This document shows positions 11,750 through 22,893 of a stretch of DNA of 64,000 nt, piece after piece. How positions within the stretch are numbered: position 1 is the stretch's first letter; each line of letters opens with the position of its first letter. Position numbers and translations under genes: made by a program. The notes under the pieces are model-generated. The model was not told where the DNA came from. It saw nothing but the letters and a program-made list of their open reading frames with translations, and made no database searches. The stretch lies in the NCBI GenBank assembly GCA_016748015.1, contig JAAOMT010000128.1:863471-927470 (forward strand), in the 5' to 3' direction. Origin of the DNA: Geosiphon pyriformis. Lineage: Eukaryota; Glomeromycota; Glomeromycetes; Archaeosporales; Geosiphonaceae.

Positions 11750-12810
11750 GTGGTATGGTTTCAGTCAATCTCTATGTGCTGCTTTGGTTAAAATTTTGTT
11801 ATCCAGTCTTAATTTGTAAGCTCCATTTCCTAGAATTTCTTCTATGTGAAATAGCCCATTCCATTTGGGGTCAAATTTTTCACTCCATTGTTTTTCTGCT
11901 TTGGTATAATATAAGAGTACTTTGTCTTCAATCTTGAATTCAACTGGCTTGTCTAGTAGTTGACTATCGTGTCTTTTTTTCTGTTCCTCTTGTGACTTTT
12001 AAATATTATCAGCTGCTCTTCTTCGTTTGTTTTCTAATGTTTCCATTAAGTCATATGTTCTTCTCAGCAATGTTTTTTGAAAATTCTTTTCTGTTATTGG
12101 TTCAGCTGGATATGTATTAATTTCTCTCTCTACCAGTAATGTTGCTGTTCTATTGTATACTAATTTGAATGGTGTTGCTTGTGTAGTATCTTGCTTTATT
12201 GTCCGATAAGCAAATAATACTGATGGTATGAACAAATCCCATTTGTCCTGGTTTTCTTGGCTGAGTTTGGCAATTGCTTTACACAATGTTCTGTTGAATC
12301 TTTTGACTAATCTGTTGGTTTGTGGATGGTATAGTGATACTAATGGTCTCTTAATTCCGAATCTTTGGCTCAATTCTGTTAATGTTCTGTTCACAAAATG
12401 AGTTTCTTGGTCTAATAATAATTTCTTTGGACATTCATGTCAACAAATTAAATCTTGATGCACAAATTTGGCAACGGATTCTGCATCTGCTCTTTGAATT
12501 ACTTTCGCCTCTGGCCATTTAGTGAGATAGTTCATGGCTACTGCTATATATCTGTTTCTTCTGCTGGTGATTGTTAATAGTCCGACTAAATCAATTCCAA
12601 TCTGGTCGAATGGTTGTCCCACTTTGATTGGTCTTAATGGTTTACTGAATCTTGTTTCTCCTCTTTACTGACAAGCATCACAATTTTGAACATATTGGAT
12701 GATGTCTGGATACATTGATGGCCAATAGTATCTTTTTCTGGTTCTTTCCATCATTGCTTCTTTGTGAAAGTGTCTGGCTGTTGGATTTGAGTGCATGTTG
12801 AATAATATTG
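11750..12810 (-). pseudogene. Integrase region of the gypsy element (broken)
   Basis: The N-terminal HHCC zinc domain is readable at about 12680-12800 (H-x-NPTARHFHK, later CDACQ). The catalytic core follows: 12440-12622 has GIDLVGLLTITSRRNRYIAV with the first Asp, and 11999-12394 has SLYHPQTNRLVKRFNRTLCK. The catalytic Glu, expected in the form GLVERFN, reads RLVKRFN here. Both changes (Gly to Arg and Glu to Lys) are explained by G-to-A. At about 11760-11960 a C-terminal GPY/F-like module reads WNGLFHIEEILGNGAYKLRL. Several stops break the frame. It would insert the element cDNA if functional; it is not. Confidence 0.88.
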
Positions 12811-13162
12811 TCTCTTTCTCTGGCTCTGTAATTACTCTGGTTGGCTGATCTGGATCCCTCCTATTTTTTCGATAAAGTATATTTTGGTGAGTGATAAAAT
12901 ATTTTGATTGTTGTTTGATCCTCTTTTATTCCATTTGAGATAAATTCTTCTTGAACTGTTGAGTGTTTATATAATGTTGGAGTTGTTGATATTTTTGTAT
13001 GTTCATTTTTTGTTATTTTTTGTTGGTATTGTTCTGGTTTTGTTATATTTTTGGGTTGAAATATTCTTAAATTTGTCTTATTTGTGACAAACCATCAGCA
13101 TTTTTGTTGTCTTTTCCTTTTTTGTAATGTATAGTATAATTGTATGGTGTGAGTGCCATTTT

Positions 13163-14350
13163 CTATCTTGATTGTCTTCCATTTCCAAATTCTTGTTTTT
13201 GGAGTGATGTTAATCTCTTGTGGTCTGTGTATACTTCAAACTTCTGGCTCAAGTATTCTCTCCATTTCATGACTGCCCAGTATATTGCTAAGTGTTCTTG
13301 TTCTGGTGTTCTATAGTTCTTTTCGGCTGGCATTAAATCTCTGCTGGCATATGCTATTGAATGTTCTCTGCCATCTGGTTCTCTCTGAGATAATACTGCT
13401 CCCAATGCTTGGCCGGATGCATTGGTGGTGATGATGAATGGTTTGCTGTGATCTGGATAAATCAGTACTGGAGCTTGAATAAGCTTTCTTTTCAAAATGT
13501 CAAAAGCTTCTTGTTGACTTTCTGCCCATTCATATTTAGTATTTTTGGTTTGCAGTTGGTTGAATAACTGTGCTATATTGGAAAAGTTCTTGATAAAACG
13601 TCAATAATAGCTGGCAAATCCCAAGAATGATTTCAGTTCTGTCATATTGGTTGGCACTGGAAAGTTCTTTACTATCTCTATTTTCTCTGGATCTGTTTTG
13701 ATGCCATCTTTGTTGACTATGTGCCCCAGAAATTTTAGCTCTGTTTTGCCAAAGAAACACTTTGTTGCATTTAACTTTAGTCCTACTCTTCTTAGTCTTT
13801 CGAACACTTGCTGAAGATAATGAAGATGATTATCAAATGTTTTTGAGAATACATTGGTGTTGTCCAAGTATACAATTACTGATTTTCACAATAAACCAGT
13901 ATAGATGATTTCCATTAGCCATTGAAAAGTGGCTGGTGCATTGGTTAAACCGAATGGCATTACTTCAAATTCAAAATTCTCTTCTCTCATGGTGAATGCT
14001 ATCTTTTTTTTGTCGGCTGGATCCATGGCTACTTGCCAGTAACCACTATCTAAGTCCAACATTGAGAACCATTTGTTTCTGCCAAAAGCATTGAATAATT
14101 TCTGTATTCATGAAGTTGGATAGCTGTCTCCACGAGTTATACCATTGAGTTTTCTGTAGTCTACACAAAATCAGATCTTTCCATTCTTCTTATAAATGAG
14201 TACCGTTGATAATGACCATGGGCTCATTGATGGCTGAATTAGCCCATTGTTAAGCATTTGGTTTATTTCTTAACAAATAATCTCATGGCTGATTGGTGGC
14301 ACTCTGTATGTTCTTTGTTTAATTGGCATTGCATCTCCAGTCTTGATCTG
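13163..14350 (-). pseudogene. Reverse transcriptase and RNase H region of the gypsy element (broken)
   Basis: RT motifs in order along the minus strand: GLIQPSMSPWS (about 14240), [27 protein letters not shown] (about 14050), [20 protein letters not shown] and VIVYLDN (about 13865). The catalytic Y-L-D-D box reads YLDN because of a G-to-A change. RT is followed by LKFLGHIVNKDGI and a tether, then RNase H at 13163-13495 (TTNASGQALGAVLSQ, in which the first catalytic Asp of T-D-A-S is Asn, and VYTDHKRLTSL). Stops occur at codons expected to be Arg (CGA to TGA, three times) and Trp (TGG to TGA). Confidence 0.9.
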
Positions 14351-14353
14351 GTG

Positions 14354-15292
14354 CTAGATAATGTTGGTTTGGCCAAACTCATTTTTGCTGGCAAAGATGT
14401 CATTGAACTGGTTGAGCAATATCTTGAGTTGTATATGTTGGAGTGGATCTAAGTTTCCCATGTTCATTTGTTCCAATTGTTCTGGTTGGAGCAAATAACA
14501 TTCACTTCGTCCGTATATTGTTTGTGATGTAATATCAACATATTCACAAAGTTGTGGAAAGTCTGAAATGGGGTTTGGTGGTTGATTCTCTATTTCAGTG
14601 TTTAAGTATCCAATAATGGTTCCGGCTGGTATTTCTATGACATTTCCTGTATTGTTGTAGATGGGAATTTTGATGTGGCTGTAATCTTTGGCTGGTATGT
14701 GGAGATTGATAAGTCCAACTTCTCCTGATTTACAAAGACTGGTTTTTGCTTCAAAAATTTGTGCTTGGTTTTTTTCCTTCCTTTCTATTGCTAACATGTA
14801 CTGGTTATATGGTGGAATGGAAATAGCTTGACTGGTTGAGATAATTTCTCCTTGGCCAACAATTTTTTCTTCTGCCATATTAACTGGTACATCTATTCTA
14901 CCCATTGATTCAAATCCCTGTATTCCTCTCACTGTTATTCTTAATTCTTCCCTCTTTCCCACTGATACTAACTGAGCTACTCTAACCAGAGGCAGAAATA
15001 TTGCCTGTACTATTTTTTTGTTGGGCTCTATTACATAGGCTTTTTCTGAATTATTTTGTAGCATAGTGATAATATTTCCTATATATCCCACATCAATTAT
15101 TCCTCTTCTTATATTAATTCCTCTTTTTGCTAAACTACTTCTAGATGCTAATTGAACCATTGTTGTTGCTGAAATTTCTAGCACTACTTTCAGATCAATG
15201 CAGGTGTATATATGTGGTTCCAATTTGATGGCTTCTGTTCCTGAATATCTCAGATCAAATCCTGTATCAGTATTGTGCACACGTTCTGGCAT
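14354..15292 (-). pseudogene. dUTPase-like domain plus RT-leading segment of the gypsy pol
   Basis: The longest open frame of the element, 312 codons. Residues 1-133 carry all five trimeric dUTPase motifs in order: TGFDLRYS (10-17), RSSLAKRGI (51-59), GIIDVGYIGN (64-73, catalytic Asp at 67), KKIVQAIFLPLV (92-103) and a degraded glycine-rich motif RGIQGFESMG (122-131, where RG-x-x-GFGSTG is usual). Such enzymes hydrolyse dUTP and keep uracil out of cDNA; several retroviruses carry one in pol. The rest leads into RT and contains LLNQFNDIFASKNEFGQTNI, the usual gypsy pre-RT segment. Whether the domain is still enzymatically competent is doubtful given motif 5. Confidence 0.85.
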
Positions 15293-15316
15293 AATACCTT
15301 CCCCATTGTCACTATA

Positions 15317-16156
15317 CTATTTCAACTCTTGTTTTTTGGAGAGATCTGGTAATGCAATGTATTGTTCATAGTTTAAATTGGAGTTTGAATCTGAGTTTGA
15401 ATTGTTTTTGTTGTCATTGCTATTTTGAATAGAGCTGAAACTGGTGTTTTTGTTGTTATCATCAGAGTCTGGATTGTGATTGATCAGTGATTTTAATTCT
15501 GATGCACAGCTGCTGATTGGTTCTTCTTCTTCAGGGATTGTGTAGATCATGTGCGGTGGTGGATTGTAAATGATGTCACAATTGTCACAATATTCAAAGT
15601 CACTGGGAATTAAACAATAGCAACACAGTCTTGTATTTAACTATGCTAGCCATTGTTTTTGCTCTTTTCTAGTGGGTGCCAAGTTTTGGTAGTGTTTATG
15701 GAACTCTTCTGGTTCCAGAAAATTTATGACTGGCTCGGCATCCCAGTTAAGCTCGATGGGTTCTGGTGGGTTGTTTTTGATTTCTCTAATCTCTTCAGAT
15801 GTTGCTCCTTCTATTTTGCCAATTGCCATTCTCCAAATTTCATCATCATTATGTAGACAACCATCTAGTTGCTACACAGCTCTTCTCCAGACTGCTTCTA
15901 TTGGTGTTTCTTTTTTTACCCAGTTGCTTATTAGAATCGTGTATTGACATGACGTGTCACATGTTTCTTCACATCCTGAGATGTTGTTCCACATCCCTTC
16001 ATCTAGCAGGATCTCCCCACAAGTGAGACAAGGTTGGTTATTCCATTTTCCTTGTCTCTTTGGTCGTCCAAAGTGTTCGAGTAAGCATAAATAACAGTAG
16101 AACTTTGTTGTGGTATGGTATTCCTCATTGTCGCCACAGCATGCACCTATTGACAA
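15317..16156 (-). pseudogene. Cys-rich zinc-ribbon-like and acidic linker region of gypsy pol
   Basis: Between protease and dUTPase. 15872-16156 reads a Cys-rich stretch (CCGDNEEY, CYLCLLEHFG, CLTCGEILLDEG, CEETCDTSC). 15560-15640 has CCYCLIPSDFEYCDNC, a four-Cys zinc-ribbon-like pattern, followed by IIYNPPPHMIYTIPEEEEPI and an Asn/Ser/Asp-rich linker (15317-15500). One stop (TAG at an expected Gln) separates the two. The paired Cys suggest metal binding; the role is unknown to me. Confidence 0.6.
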
Positions 16157-16552
16157 CAGTTTCTTGCCACAATCAATGCATACAAGCCTTGACCGTCGAT
16201 AATTGGATTGTTGTGGAGTGTAGTGGGTGTAGTAATTATAAATGGTAACAGTTGGTGGTGTTCCTTCTTCCTTTTCTTTTCCTTTTCTTTTATCTTCATT
16301 TCATTCTCAACTGAAGGCTTTTTCTTGTTTGTTGTCAGTCCAAGTCAGATTGTTAGTTTCCTAAGTAAGTTCGTTTGTTCACTTCCCTTTCCCATTGTCA
16401 TCCCAAGAAAGTATTGGCAGCAGCTCATTGTGTTCTTCATCAGTCCACAACACTTGGTAGGCTTCCCAAGTAGGTTTTTGTTTTTCTTCCTCAAAGTCAA
16501 TTAGTAGTGCCATGGTGTTGGTAGCCTTGAAGTGGTCACACGTGGCTGGTAC

Positions 16553-17020
16553 TCATGTGTGTTGCCCATTCTGGCTGAGTTGGAGCTCTTGTGTATTCCA
16601 GTCCAGAGTGGCATTTGTCTTAGACAGCCAGTCATTACCAACTAGAGCTTGGTATTGGGTGGCTTCCATAATGAGTACTTTGATTAGTACTATGATGCCG
16701 TTAATTTCGATTGGTAAGTTATCGATTTCACTGATTGAAGTCTTGGTTGCTCCATCAGCCATAATGATTCTGGCACTAGCAGCTCAATCAACTCGGTGAC
16801 CTAATTGATTCATGAGTTGTCGTGTGATAATGCTGTCTGCTAAACCACTGTTAAGAATTAGTTTGATGTGATGGCCATCAATTTTCACATCAGTGTACAC
16901 AGCGGTAATTGGCTTTTCTTCCAGTGCGGCTCTACTAAATAATGGCGTAGTTGACAGTTCCTCAAGTTTGAATAGAAAAATGGCATCCAGTAATTCATCG
17001 TTGGTGACTGTTGCTGGCAA
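16553..17020 (-). pseudogene. Retropepsin-like protease region of the gypsy element
   Basis: 16784-17020 reads ...TDVKIDGHHIKLILNSGLADSIITRQLMNQLG, quoted here in pieces: KLILNSG is the position of the catalytic D-[ST]-G triad of aspartic proteases, with Asp replaced by Asn. DSIITRQLMNQLG is the following conserved strand and helix. 16553-16762 continues with TSISEIDNLPIEINGI and QYQALVGNDWLSKTNATLDW, the usual second half. A stop lies between the two. The missing Asp predicts no processing activity. Confidence 0.82.
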
Positions 17021-17059
17021 AATATTGCTGGTACATGTTTGTTGTTTCTGGGTGAGTTC

Positions 17060-18200
17060 CTAGTTGCTGGGTGAGGTGTCTTCTGGAGTAACCAGGAGAC
17101 TTAAATAGTTTTTGGAATTTGGATTTTGGGGATTTTTGGCACCCGAATTCCATTGATAAGATCCTGTTTGACTAAAAGAGTTGGGGATTGGCTGGTGAAC
17201 TACCATCAACAATTTCCAGTTTTGCTGCATGATTCTTGGCCTTTGGACTTCACTGGCTGATAAGTTTTGTGGTGGAATCTGAATTATTTGGAGTTGATAG
17301 ATTGTTGGCGGTTGTAGTTGATATATTACCTGTGGCTGTGGCTGATAAATTGGGGCCGTTGGTTGATAAATTGGAGCTTGATATACTGGTGGCTGATAAA
17401 TTGATTGCTGCATTATTGGCAGGTAAGTAGTTTGATATTGTGTTGAGTTTAATTGATGATTCAGAATTGAGAACCAGCGATCAGGGTTTCGATATTGATT
17501 TTCCGATCGTTGGTTATTTAAATGCTGACGACAGTCAATTTGGATATGTCTTTGTTTACCACAATAGTGGCAGATACGCGTTTCCTGTTGCCATGATTGA
17601 TTGGTCGATGAAGATAGATGTAGTTGATTTTGGGCACAATTAAAGTTTCCTTGATTATTGCATCATTGTGGAGGCTGATAAATGGCGTAATTGACAGCTA
17701 AGTATCCTTTCAATCTCTTATTAATTGATTCACTGAACTTTTCCAATTTGGAATCCAATTCAGATGATCTATTCATTACTAGATTAATGGCTTGGGTGTG
17801 GTTAGCCTCTGACTCAGTGGATTCAAAATCTCTGGCACGTGTGACTGTGTCTTGAAGGGTGCCTAGATGCAATGAACGTACATATTACAAAATGCTGCTG
17901 CACAGGCCACAGATAAACTGGTTGAGTATCTGTAGGACTGTGAAATAGTTGGCATTAATTGCTTGAATTTGGTGCAGGGTTCAATGGAAGCATCCCAGGT
18001 AAGTGGTGACCACTTCAGTTTCTTCTTGTTTCATGGTGGTGAATGTATTGACTAGGTGATTAATGCTGTTATTGTTGCTGAAGTATCTTAGGAATTCCGC
18101 TTTGAAGGCATTGAAATCTTGTGGTTTATTAACCAAGCTTTGATACCATGAATTGACAGTATCCTTGAGAAAGTAGGGAATAGCTTGCATTGCTCAGACA
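17060..18200 (-). pseudogene. Gag capsid, CCHC zinc knuckle and repetitive IYQP linker
   Basis: 17981-18190 is a retrotransposon gag core (MQAIPYFLKDTVNSWYQSL, then FNAFKAEFLRYFSN). 17663-17872 continues it. At about 17520-17590 the frame reads RICHYCGKQRHIQIDC, a perfect C-x2-C-x4-H-x4-C nucleic-acid-binding knuckle. 17060-17413 is a Pro/Gln/Tyr-rich linker built from repeats of IYQP and variants. The frame is broken by stops between these pieces. Confidence 0.83.
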
Positions 18201-18693
18201 TTATTCCATCCATTAGCTGCAATGGTCTTTTCTACATCATTCAGCCATATTTAAGCATCATCCTTTTTGCCAGTAAAGTTGTCAAGTTTTGCAATTGGTG
18301 CATAGGCCATTGGATCTAAGTTGGATGGTTGTGATGACTGTTAAAGCAGTTGTTGTTGTACTGGTTGTTGAAGTGGTAGTTGAAGTGGCTGTTGTATGGG
18401 TTCAGCTATGGAATTAATCGGCAGTTGATCGATGACAATACCAGAGGTAAGTTTTGCTGATTAATTAATTCAGGGTTTGGATTGTTCTGCCTTTGATGAT
18501 TCGGAGTTTCAATTTCTGAATTTTCTAGATTTAGATTTTACTGAGTTTGAAAATTTGGGGTTTCAACTTCTGGGTTTTCAGTAATTGGGTGCTGGTAAGT
18601 GAATTCTTGATCCTCTGATTCTTTTTCCTTTTTTTTTGATTCTGCTGCTTTCCATGGATCAGAGATTCCGAAATCTGGTGGAGGCAGTGGCGA

Positions 18694-19290
18694 TCAAAGT
18701 CTTGATGGGATTGATGATTGTGAATTAAATCTCTCAAAGTATTCACCATATGGTCCTAATAATTCTGTCTTCCTTTGTCTACTTTGAAATGGGAATTGTC
18801 CAAATGCTAATATCACAGTTGATGGGAATGTGTCTGTTGATAATATGTTGATGGCACTTCCAGGTGTATAGTGGTAGGATGGGTTACTTGGGGATTCAAT
18901 TCTGTTTTTCTTCCAAGTAGGTGGCTGTATTTTTCTGGGTGTTACTGTTGGTGTTTGTAGTTTTCCCTTGCCTTTACTAACATATGTAATTGGATATCTT
19001 TGTTGAGTGTGGTGTTCAATTTCTTTGTTGATCTCAGTGATGATGGATGCAAAATTATGATTTGTTGGCAGGTTGGTGTTTTGAATTAACTCCCTATAGA
19101 AAGTTTCTCTTGCTAATTCAATATTCACTGGTGTTCCTAATAAAGAGGAAATCTTTTCATTGATGTAGAAATTGAAGGCTGATTCGGCAGATATATGATT
19201 GTGGTTTAATCCCAAGTATTGACAATAGTGTTGAAATAAGAATTTTGCAAATCCTAAATGGTTTGCTCCTATATTTTCTGATTCTGCCAC
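18694..19290 (-). pseudogene. N-terminal gag-like ORF of the gypsy element
   Basis: 198 codons open from ATG (MAESENIGANHLGFAKFLFQ), the first ORF after the primer binding site and therefore the start of the gag frame. It contains an alpha-helical N-terminal part and a Pro/Ser/Thr-rich part, with no conserved motif that I can name. 18201-18693 continues with Gln/Asn-rich sequence interrupted by stops. Confidence 0.7.
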
Positions 19291-19334
19291 TTTTGGATGG
19301 TGTTTATTGGTGCTGGTTCTCTGTAGAATTATAT

Positions 19335-19350
19335 CTCACAGGGAGCACCA
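19335..19350 (-). other. Primer binding site of the gypsy element
   Basis: Minus strand reads TGGTGCTCCCTGTGAG two bases inside the 5' LTR. It begins with TGG, the complement of a tRNA CCA end. The matching tRNA 3' end would read CTCACAGGGAGCACCA; I cannot name the isoacceptor. Confidence 0.8.
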
Positions 19351-19352
19351 AA

Positions 19353-20233
19353 TGTTACAGATGATTATTTCTGCTATTGAATTAAATAACAAACCCATAA
19401 CTTGGTGTTCAAAAGCTACTTCCATGGATGAGGTTCTACAAGTGTTGTATCTGAAGGTTTTGATGGAGTCCTTTGTATAATGGACAGAGATTCAATAGTG
19501 TTGATAGTAGATGTATCTTTTCAAGAGTTTTCCCAATTTCTTTCTTAGCATGGTGGCTGGATTTAATCTGGCAGTCATGCCCTTCTGGTAAGCTATCCGA
19601 TAATATATAAAATCCTACCCTTATTTCTGGGTTTTTTACCAGGCTATCCTTGATGTCAATAACTCAGTGCTTAATCTTTTAATCAATTAGTATACAACAA
19701 CAAAATCAAAAAAAGAAAAAAAATAAAATAAAGAAAATAAAAATAAAAAAAATAGAGAAAATAAGCCAAGGCAATTTGGTACATTAGTATCTCGTCAATA
19801 GCCATGATCAAGAACTATTGTTCCAGTGTGGTTAAGTATTAATTACTATCAACATGAAGTGTTAATAGTAGAGAGTGTGTTGAAATATGAAATAATTATT
19901 TATTTGATGATTGGGAACTAGAATGTTGCTTATATTAAATCTAAACTAGGAGATCTGTCTTTTTAGCTTCTAATTCTACTGCTATATATACATAATTGAG
20001 ATTTCTCAATTCCTCAATTCTTTACGACAGGAATCCTGGAATTCCTGGAATTCTGCGATTCCTTTGAGAGGAATCCTGAAATTCTGGAATCCTGCAATTT
20101 CTCATTGGGAAATCCTGAAATTCCTGGAATCCTGCAATTCCTAAGAGGAATCCTGGAATTCCACATTTACTATGCCTATTTCTGATTGGCTACTAATCAT
20201 GCTAATATATTTTCTATATTTCTATGAATAACA
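19353..20233 (-). repeat. 5' LTR of the gypsy element
   Basis: 881 bases, TGTTACAG to GAATAACA. It contains on the plus strand the marker segment TGTAACTTGG-like (here ATAACTTGG), an A-rich tract at about 19700-19755 and the GGAATCC/GGAATTCC block at 20030-20162. Transitions and the block length separate it from its partner, so insertion is not recent. Confidence 0.93.
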
Positions 20234-21928
20234 CCATTCAAAAGGCCAAAATTAGTTATTATTCTATTGACTCTATTTTTGTGTATACTGCCAAAAAATT
20301 TTACAAATCTGTTACATATTTTGATCTGTCATAAGCTAATTGTTAAGTAGTAACAACTAACTAAGTCATATGCTTTGTGCATATCTTACAAGACCAATCA
20401 AATTTTTCTATTTTTTTCCAAAGTATTTTCAATTACTAACTTAACACCAAACACAAAGAACTGAGTAGATGTGTCTTTTAGAACAGAAAAATTATTATCA
20501 TAGAGAATATCAAACATGTAACATGTAAATAAAATCTGATCAAATAAAACTTTGAAGAAAATTTTTCTGGTTGTTTTAATTAAAACAATAGATTAGGTGT
20601 TTGTTAAAATCTTATTTTAATCATAAAGTTTAGGAATCATTGAAACCCAAGCTTTTTTTCACAAAACTAAAATACTGTTAAAAAACAAACATGTATTTAA
20701 CAAATTTAGGAAACACTCTACCATATTATTACTACTATGCTTCCAAAGTTTATTAAAAATACTAGACAAATTAGCAACTTTATTATTAGACAGATTATTA
20801 ATTACCAAAAGCAATTCTCTCATATTGATTTCTTTTATTATACCAAAAAAAACATTATAATTTACATAATTAATAATATATATTGACAAGTTTATAGATT
20901 AAGCATTACTTAAAACACAATCTGTTTTCTTGTTTAATCATTCATAATTCTATTAACACTAAGTTTTATTTTTTTTGGTTTTAAAATCAACTTACTTTCT
21001 ACTATTAAGTAATCTAAAACCACTTTGCAAAAAGACTAATTTAAAATACTTTTTATTATACTCTTTTTATTAAAACAAAAACTTTCCATGCACTTTTTAA
21101 TTGTTTTTTTGATAAATGTCTTTTTAGCTTATTTTGACTTATAAAGCTTGAACTTTTTATATTTTTTTTTAAATTATTAACAAATGTTTAAAAATATTTA
21201 TTAATTTTCTATTAATTTAAATTATGTCCATGATTTTAAGAGCTTTATTACTATCTAAATTTAACTATTTTTTAACAAAACAATTAAATTTAGACATGTT
21301 ATTTAAGCTTAACTTCTTAATAATCTTGACAATTAACAATTTTAATCCAAAAACTTTGAAAATTAATGATTTTTTGAACACTAAAACTTATTGAACCAAA
21401 GTCTAGAGAATGTTTTATCAGCTGACTCTACCATCACTCTTTCCAGCAAACTCCATATAGTATCTAAATTATTACAAACTTTTGCTCTTGAAAATTTATT
21501 TTTTATCACCAAAAACTTGGCAGAAAAATATTTCTTAAATTGTGTTTCCTTAACACCATCTGTATTCTTAAGTTTAAATTTCTAATGATTCATATTAGTT
21601 TGCTTGCACATACTATTTAAACAAACATCCAAAAAATTATTCAAACTAATTAATACCAAGACAGTCTTGTAATTAGTGTTGAAAAAAGTAAACACAAAGT
21701 TTATTCTATAACTAGCAATTGTTAACAATAAATTCTTACTTACCAAAATTTAATTTAAAACTTTTTCAACACCTTTTAAGTTGCTTTAAGTAGAAGTCTT
21801 AACTAATGAATGTTCATTAAATAAGTTAACCAAATCTAAATTCAAACAGAACTTGAAACCTACATTTTTTCTAGATCTATTTTTGTTAAAATCTCCATCC
21901 AAAACCACAAAAGTGCTAAAGTTAACAG
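20234..21928 (-). mobile_element. Decayed LINE, middle part: end of endonuclease and start of RT
   Basis: Continuation of the LINE split by the gypsy element. The minus strand has the endonuclease box VVLDGDFNKNRSRKN (GDFN at 21885-21896) followed by FCLNLDLVNLFNEHSL, then an RT fingers-like segment at 20659-20889 (NMRELLLVINNLSNNKVANL, then LWKHSSNNMVECFLNLLN). Near 20240-20330 the frame reads toward GLLNG and would continue in the 9.7-10.1 kb part. Broken by stops. Confidence 0.72.
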
Positions 21929-22893
21929 TATTACAAACAATTATTTGGAGTTTAAAAACAAATAACAAATCTGTAACTTGGTGCTCAATAGCTTGATGGT
22001 GTGAGTAATATCTGAAGATTTTGTATTTAAAGATTTTATTAGTTTTTTGTAAAATAGACAGAAATTTAATAATAATATTCTTTGATAATGTTTTTAGTTT
22101 TTTTTCAACTCTCAAGTTGGTGTGTTTTGTTGTCCATTGCTTTCCAAAATATCTATATTTCATCAATTTTTTTTTCAGCTTGATGGCCAGTAATTTTCTG
22201 GTAAGCTATCTTCAATTTTAAGTATTTACTCTTATTCCTGGGTCTTTTACTAGTACTATATTCTAATGTCAATACTTTATGTATTAATCTTTTAATTAAT
22301 TAGTAAATCCACAATAAACAAAAAAAAGAAAAAAAAGAAAAAAAATAATGAAAATAATGAAAAGAAAAATAAAAAGATAAGTCAAGACAAAAAAAATTAG
22401 TATCCTGTCAATAGCCATGATCAAAAGCTATTGGTTTAGTATAATTAAATATTGGCAGCTATCAACATGAATTGTTGATAGTAAAAAGATATATTGTAAT
22501 ATTTAATAAATATTTTATTAATATGTTTTTACTTTAAGTTATAGAATACTATTGTATAAAAAGATAAGTTTAGAATTGAAACTGAAGGTTCTAAACTAAA
22601 GATTCTGTTTTTTTGCTTCTAATATTACTGCTATATATACATAAATTTTATTGTATAAAAATTCTTAAATTCCTTAATTTTCTTAGCCAGGAATTCTGAA
22701 ATTTCTGGAATTCTGTAATTCCTTAAAAGAAATCCTGGGATTCTGGAATTCTGCAATTTTTTTTACAAGAATTCTGTAATTTTGGAATCCTGCAATTCTT
22801 CTAAGAGAAATTCTAGAATTTCATTTTTACTATGTCTATTTTGATTGACTAATTTATTTATTAATATATAATTTCTATATTCTATAAGTAACA
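21929..22893 (-). repeat. Solo LTR (decayed) of the same gypsy family, inserted in the LINE endonuclease
   Basis: Same orientation as the LTRs at 10107 and 19353. Left end TATTACAA, right end AAGTAACA. Clear shared internal pieces are CTGTAACTTGGTGCTCAA, TATTCCTGGGTCTTTTACTAG-like, CAATAGCCATGATCAA and the GGAATTCTG block. Flanking 4-mers ACAG (21925-21928) and ACAA (22894-22897) look like a target duplication with one transition. Confidence 0.82.

Larger units (their letters stand above)
10107..20233 (-). mobile_element. Nearly full-length, inactivated Ty3/gypsy LTR retrotransposon carrying a dUTPase-like domain
   Basis: 10,127 bases bounded by two related LTRs (10107-10926 and 19353-20233) that start TGTTACAG and end TAATA or TAACA. 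A primer binding site lies next to the right LTR and a purine tract next to the left one, so the element is transcribed leftward. Domain order is gag, CCHC knuckle, retropepsin, Cys-rich region, dUTPase-like, RT, RNase H, HHCC zinc, integrase core, integrase C-terminus, which is the Ty3/gypsy order. Flanking 4-mers CCAC (10103-10106) and CCAT (20234-20237) look like a target duplication with one transition. It sits inside a LINE. The open frames are broken by many stops and catalytic residues are lost, so it is not autonomous. Confidence 0.93.

Noticed and set aside
11550-17650. Plus-strand open frames across the gypsy element
   Set aside because: They are antisense to the recognised minus-strand gag and pol domains and have no conserved content.
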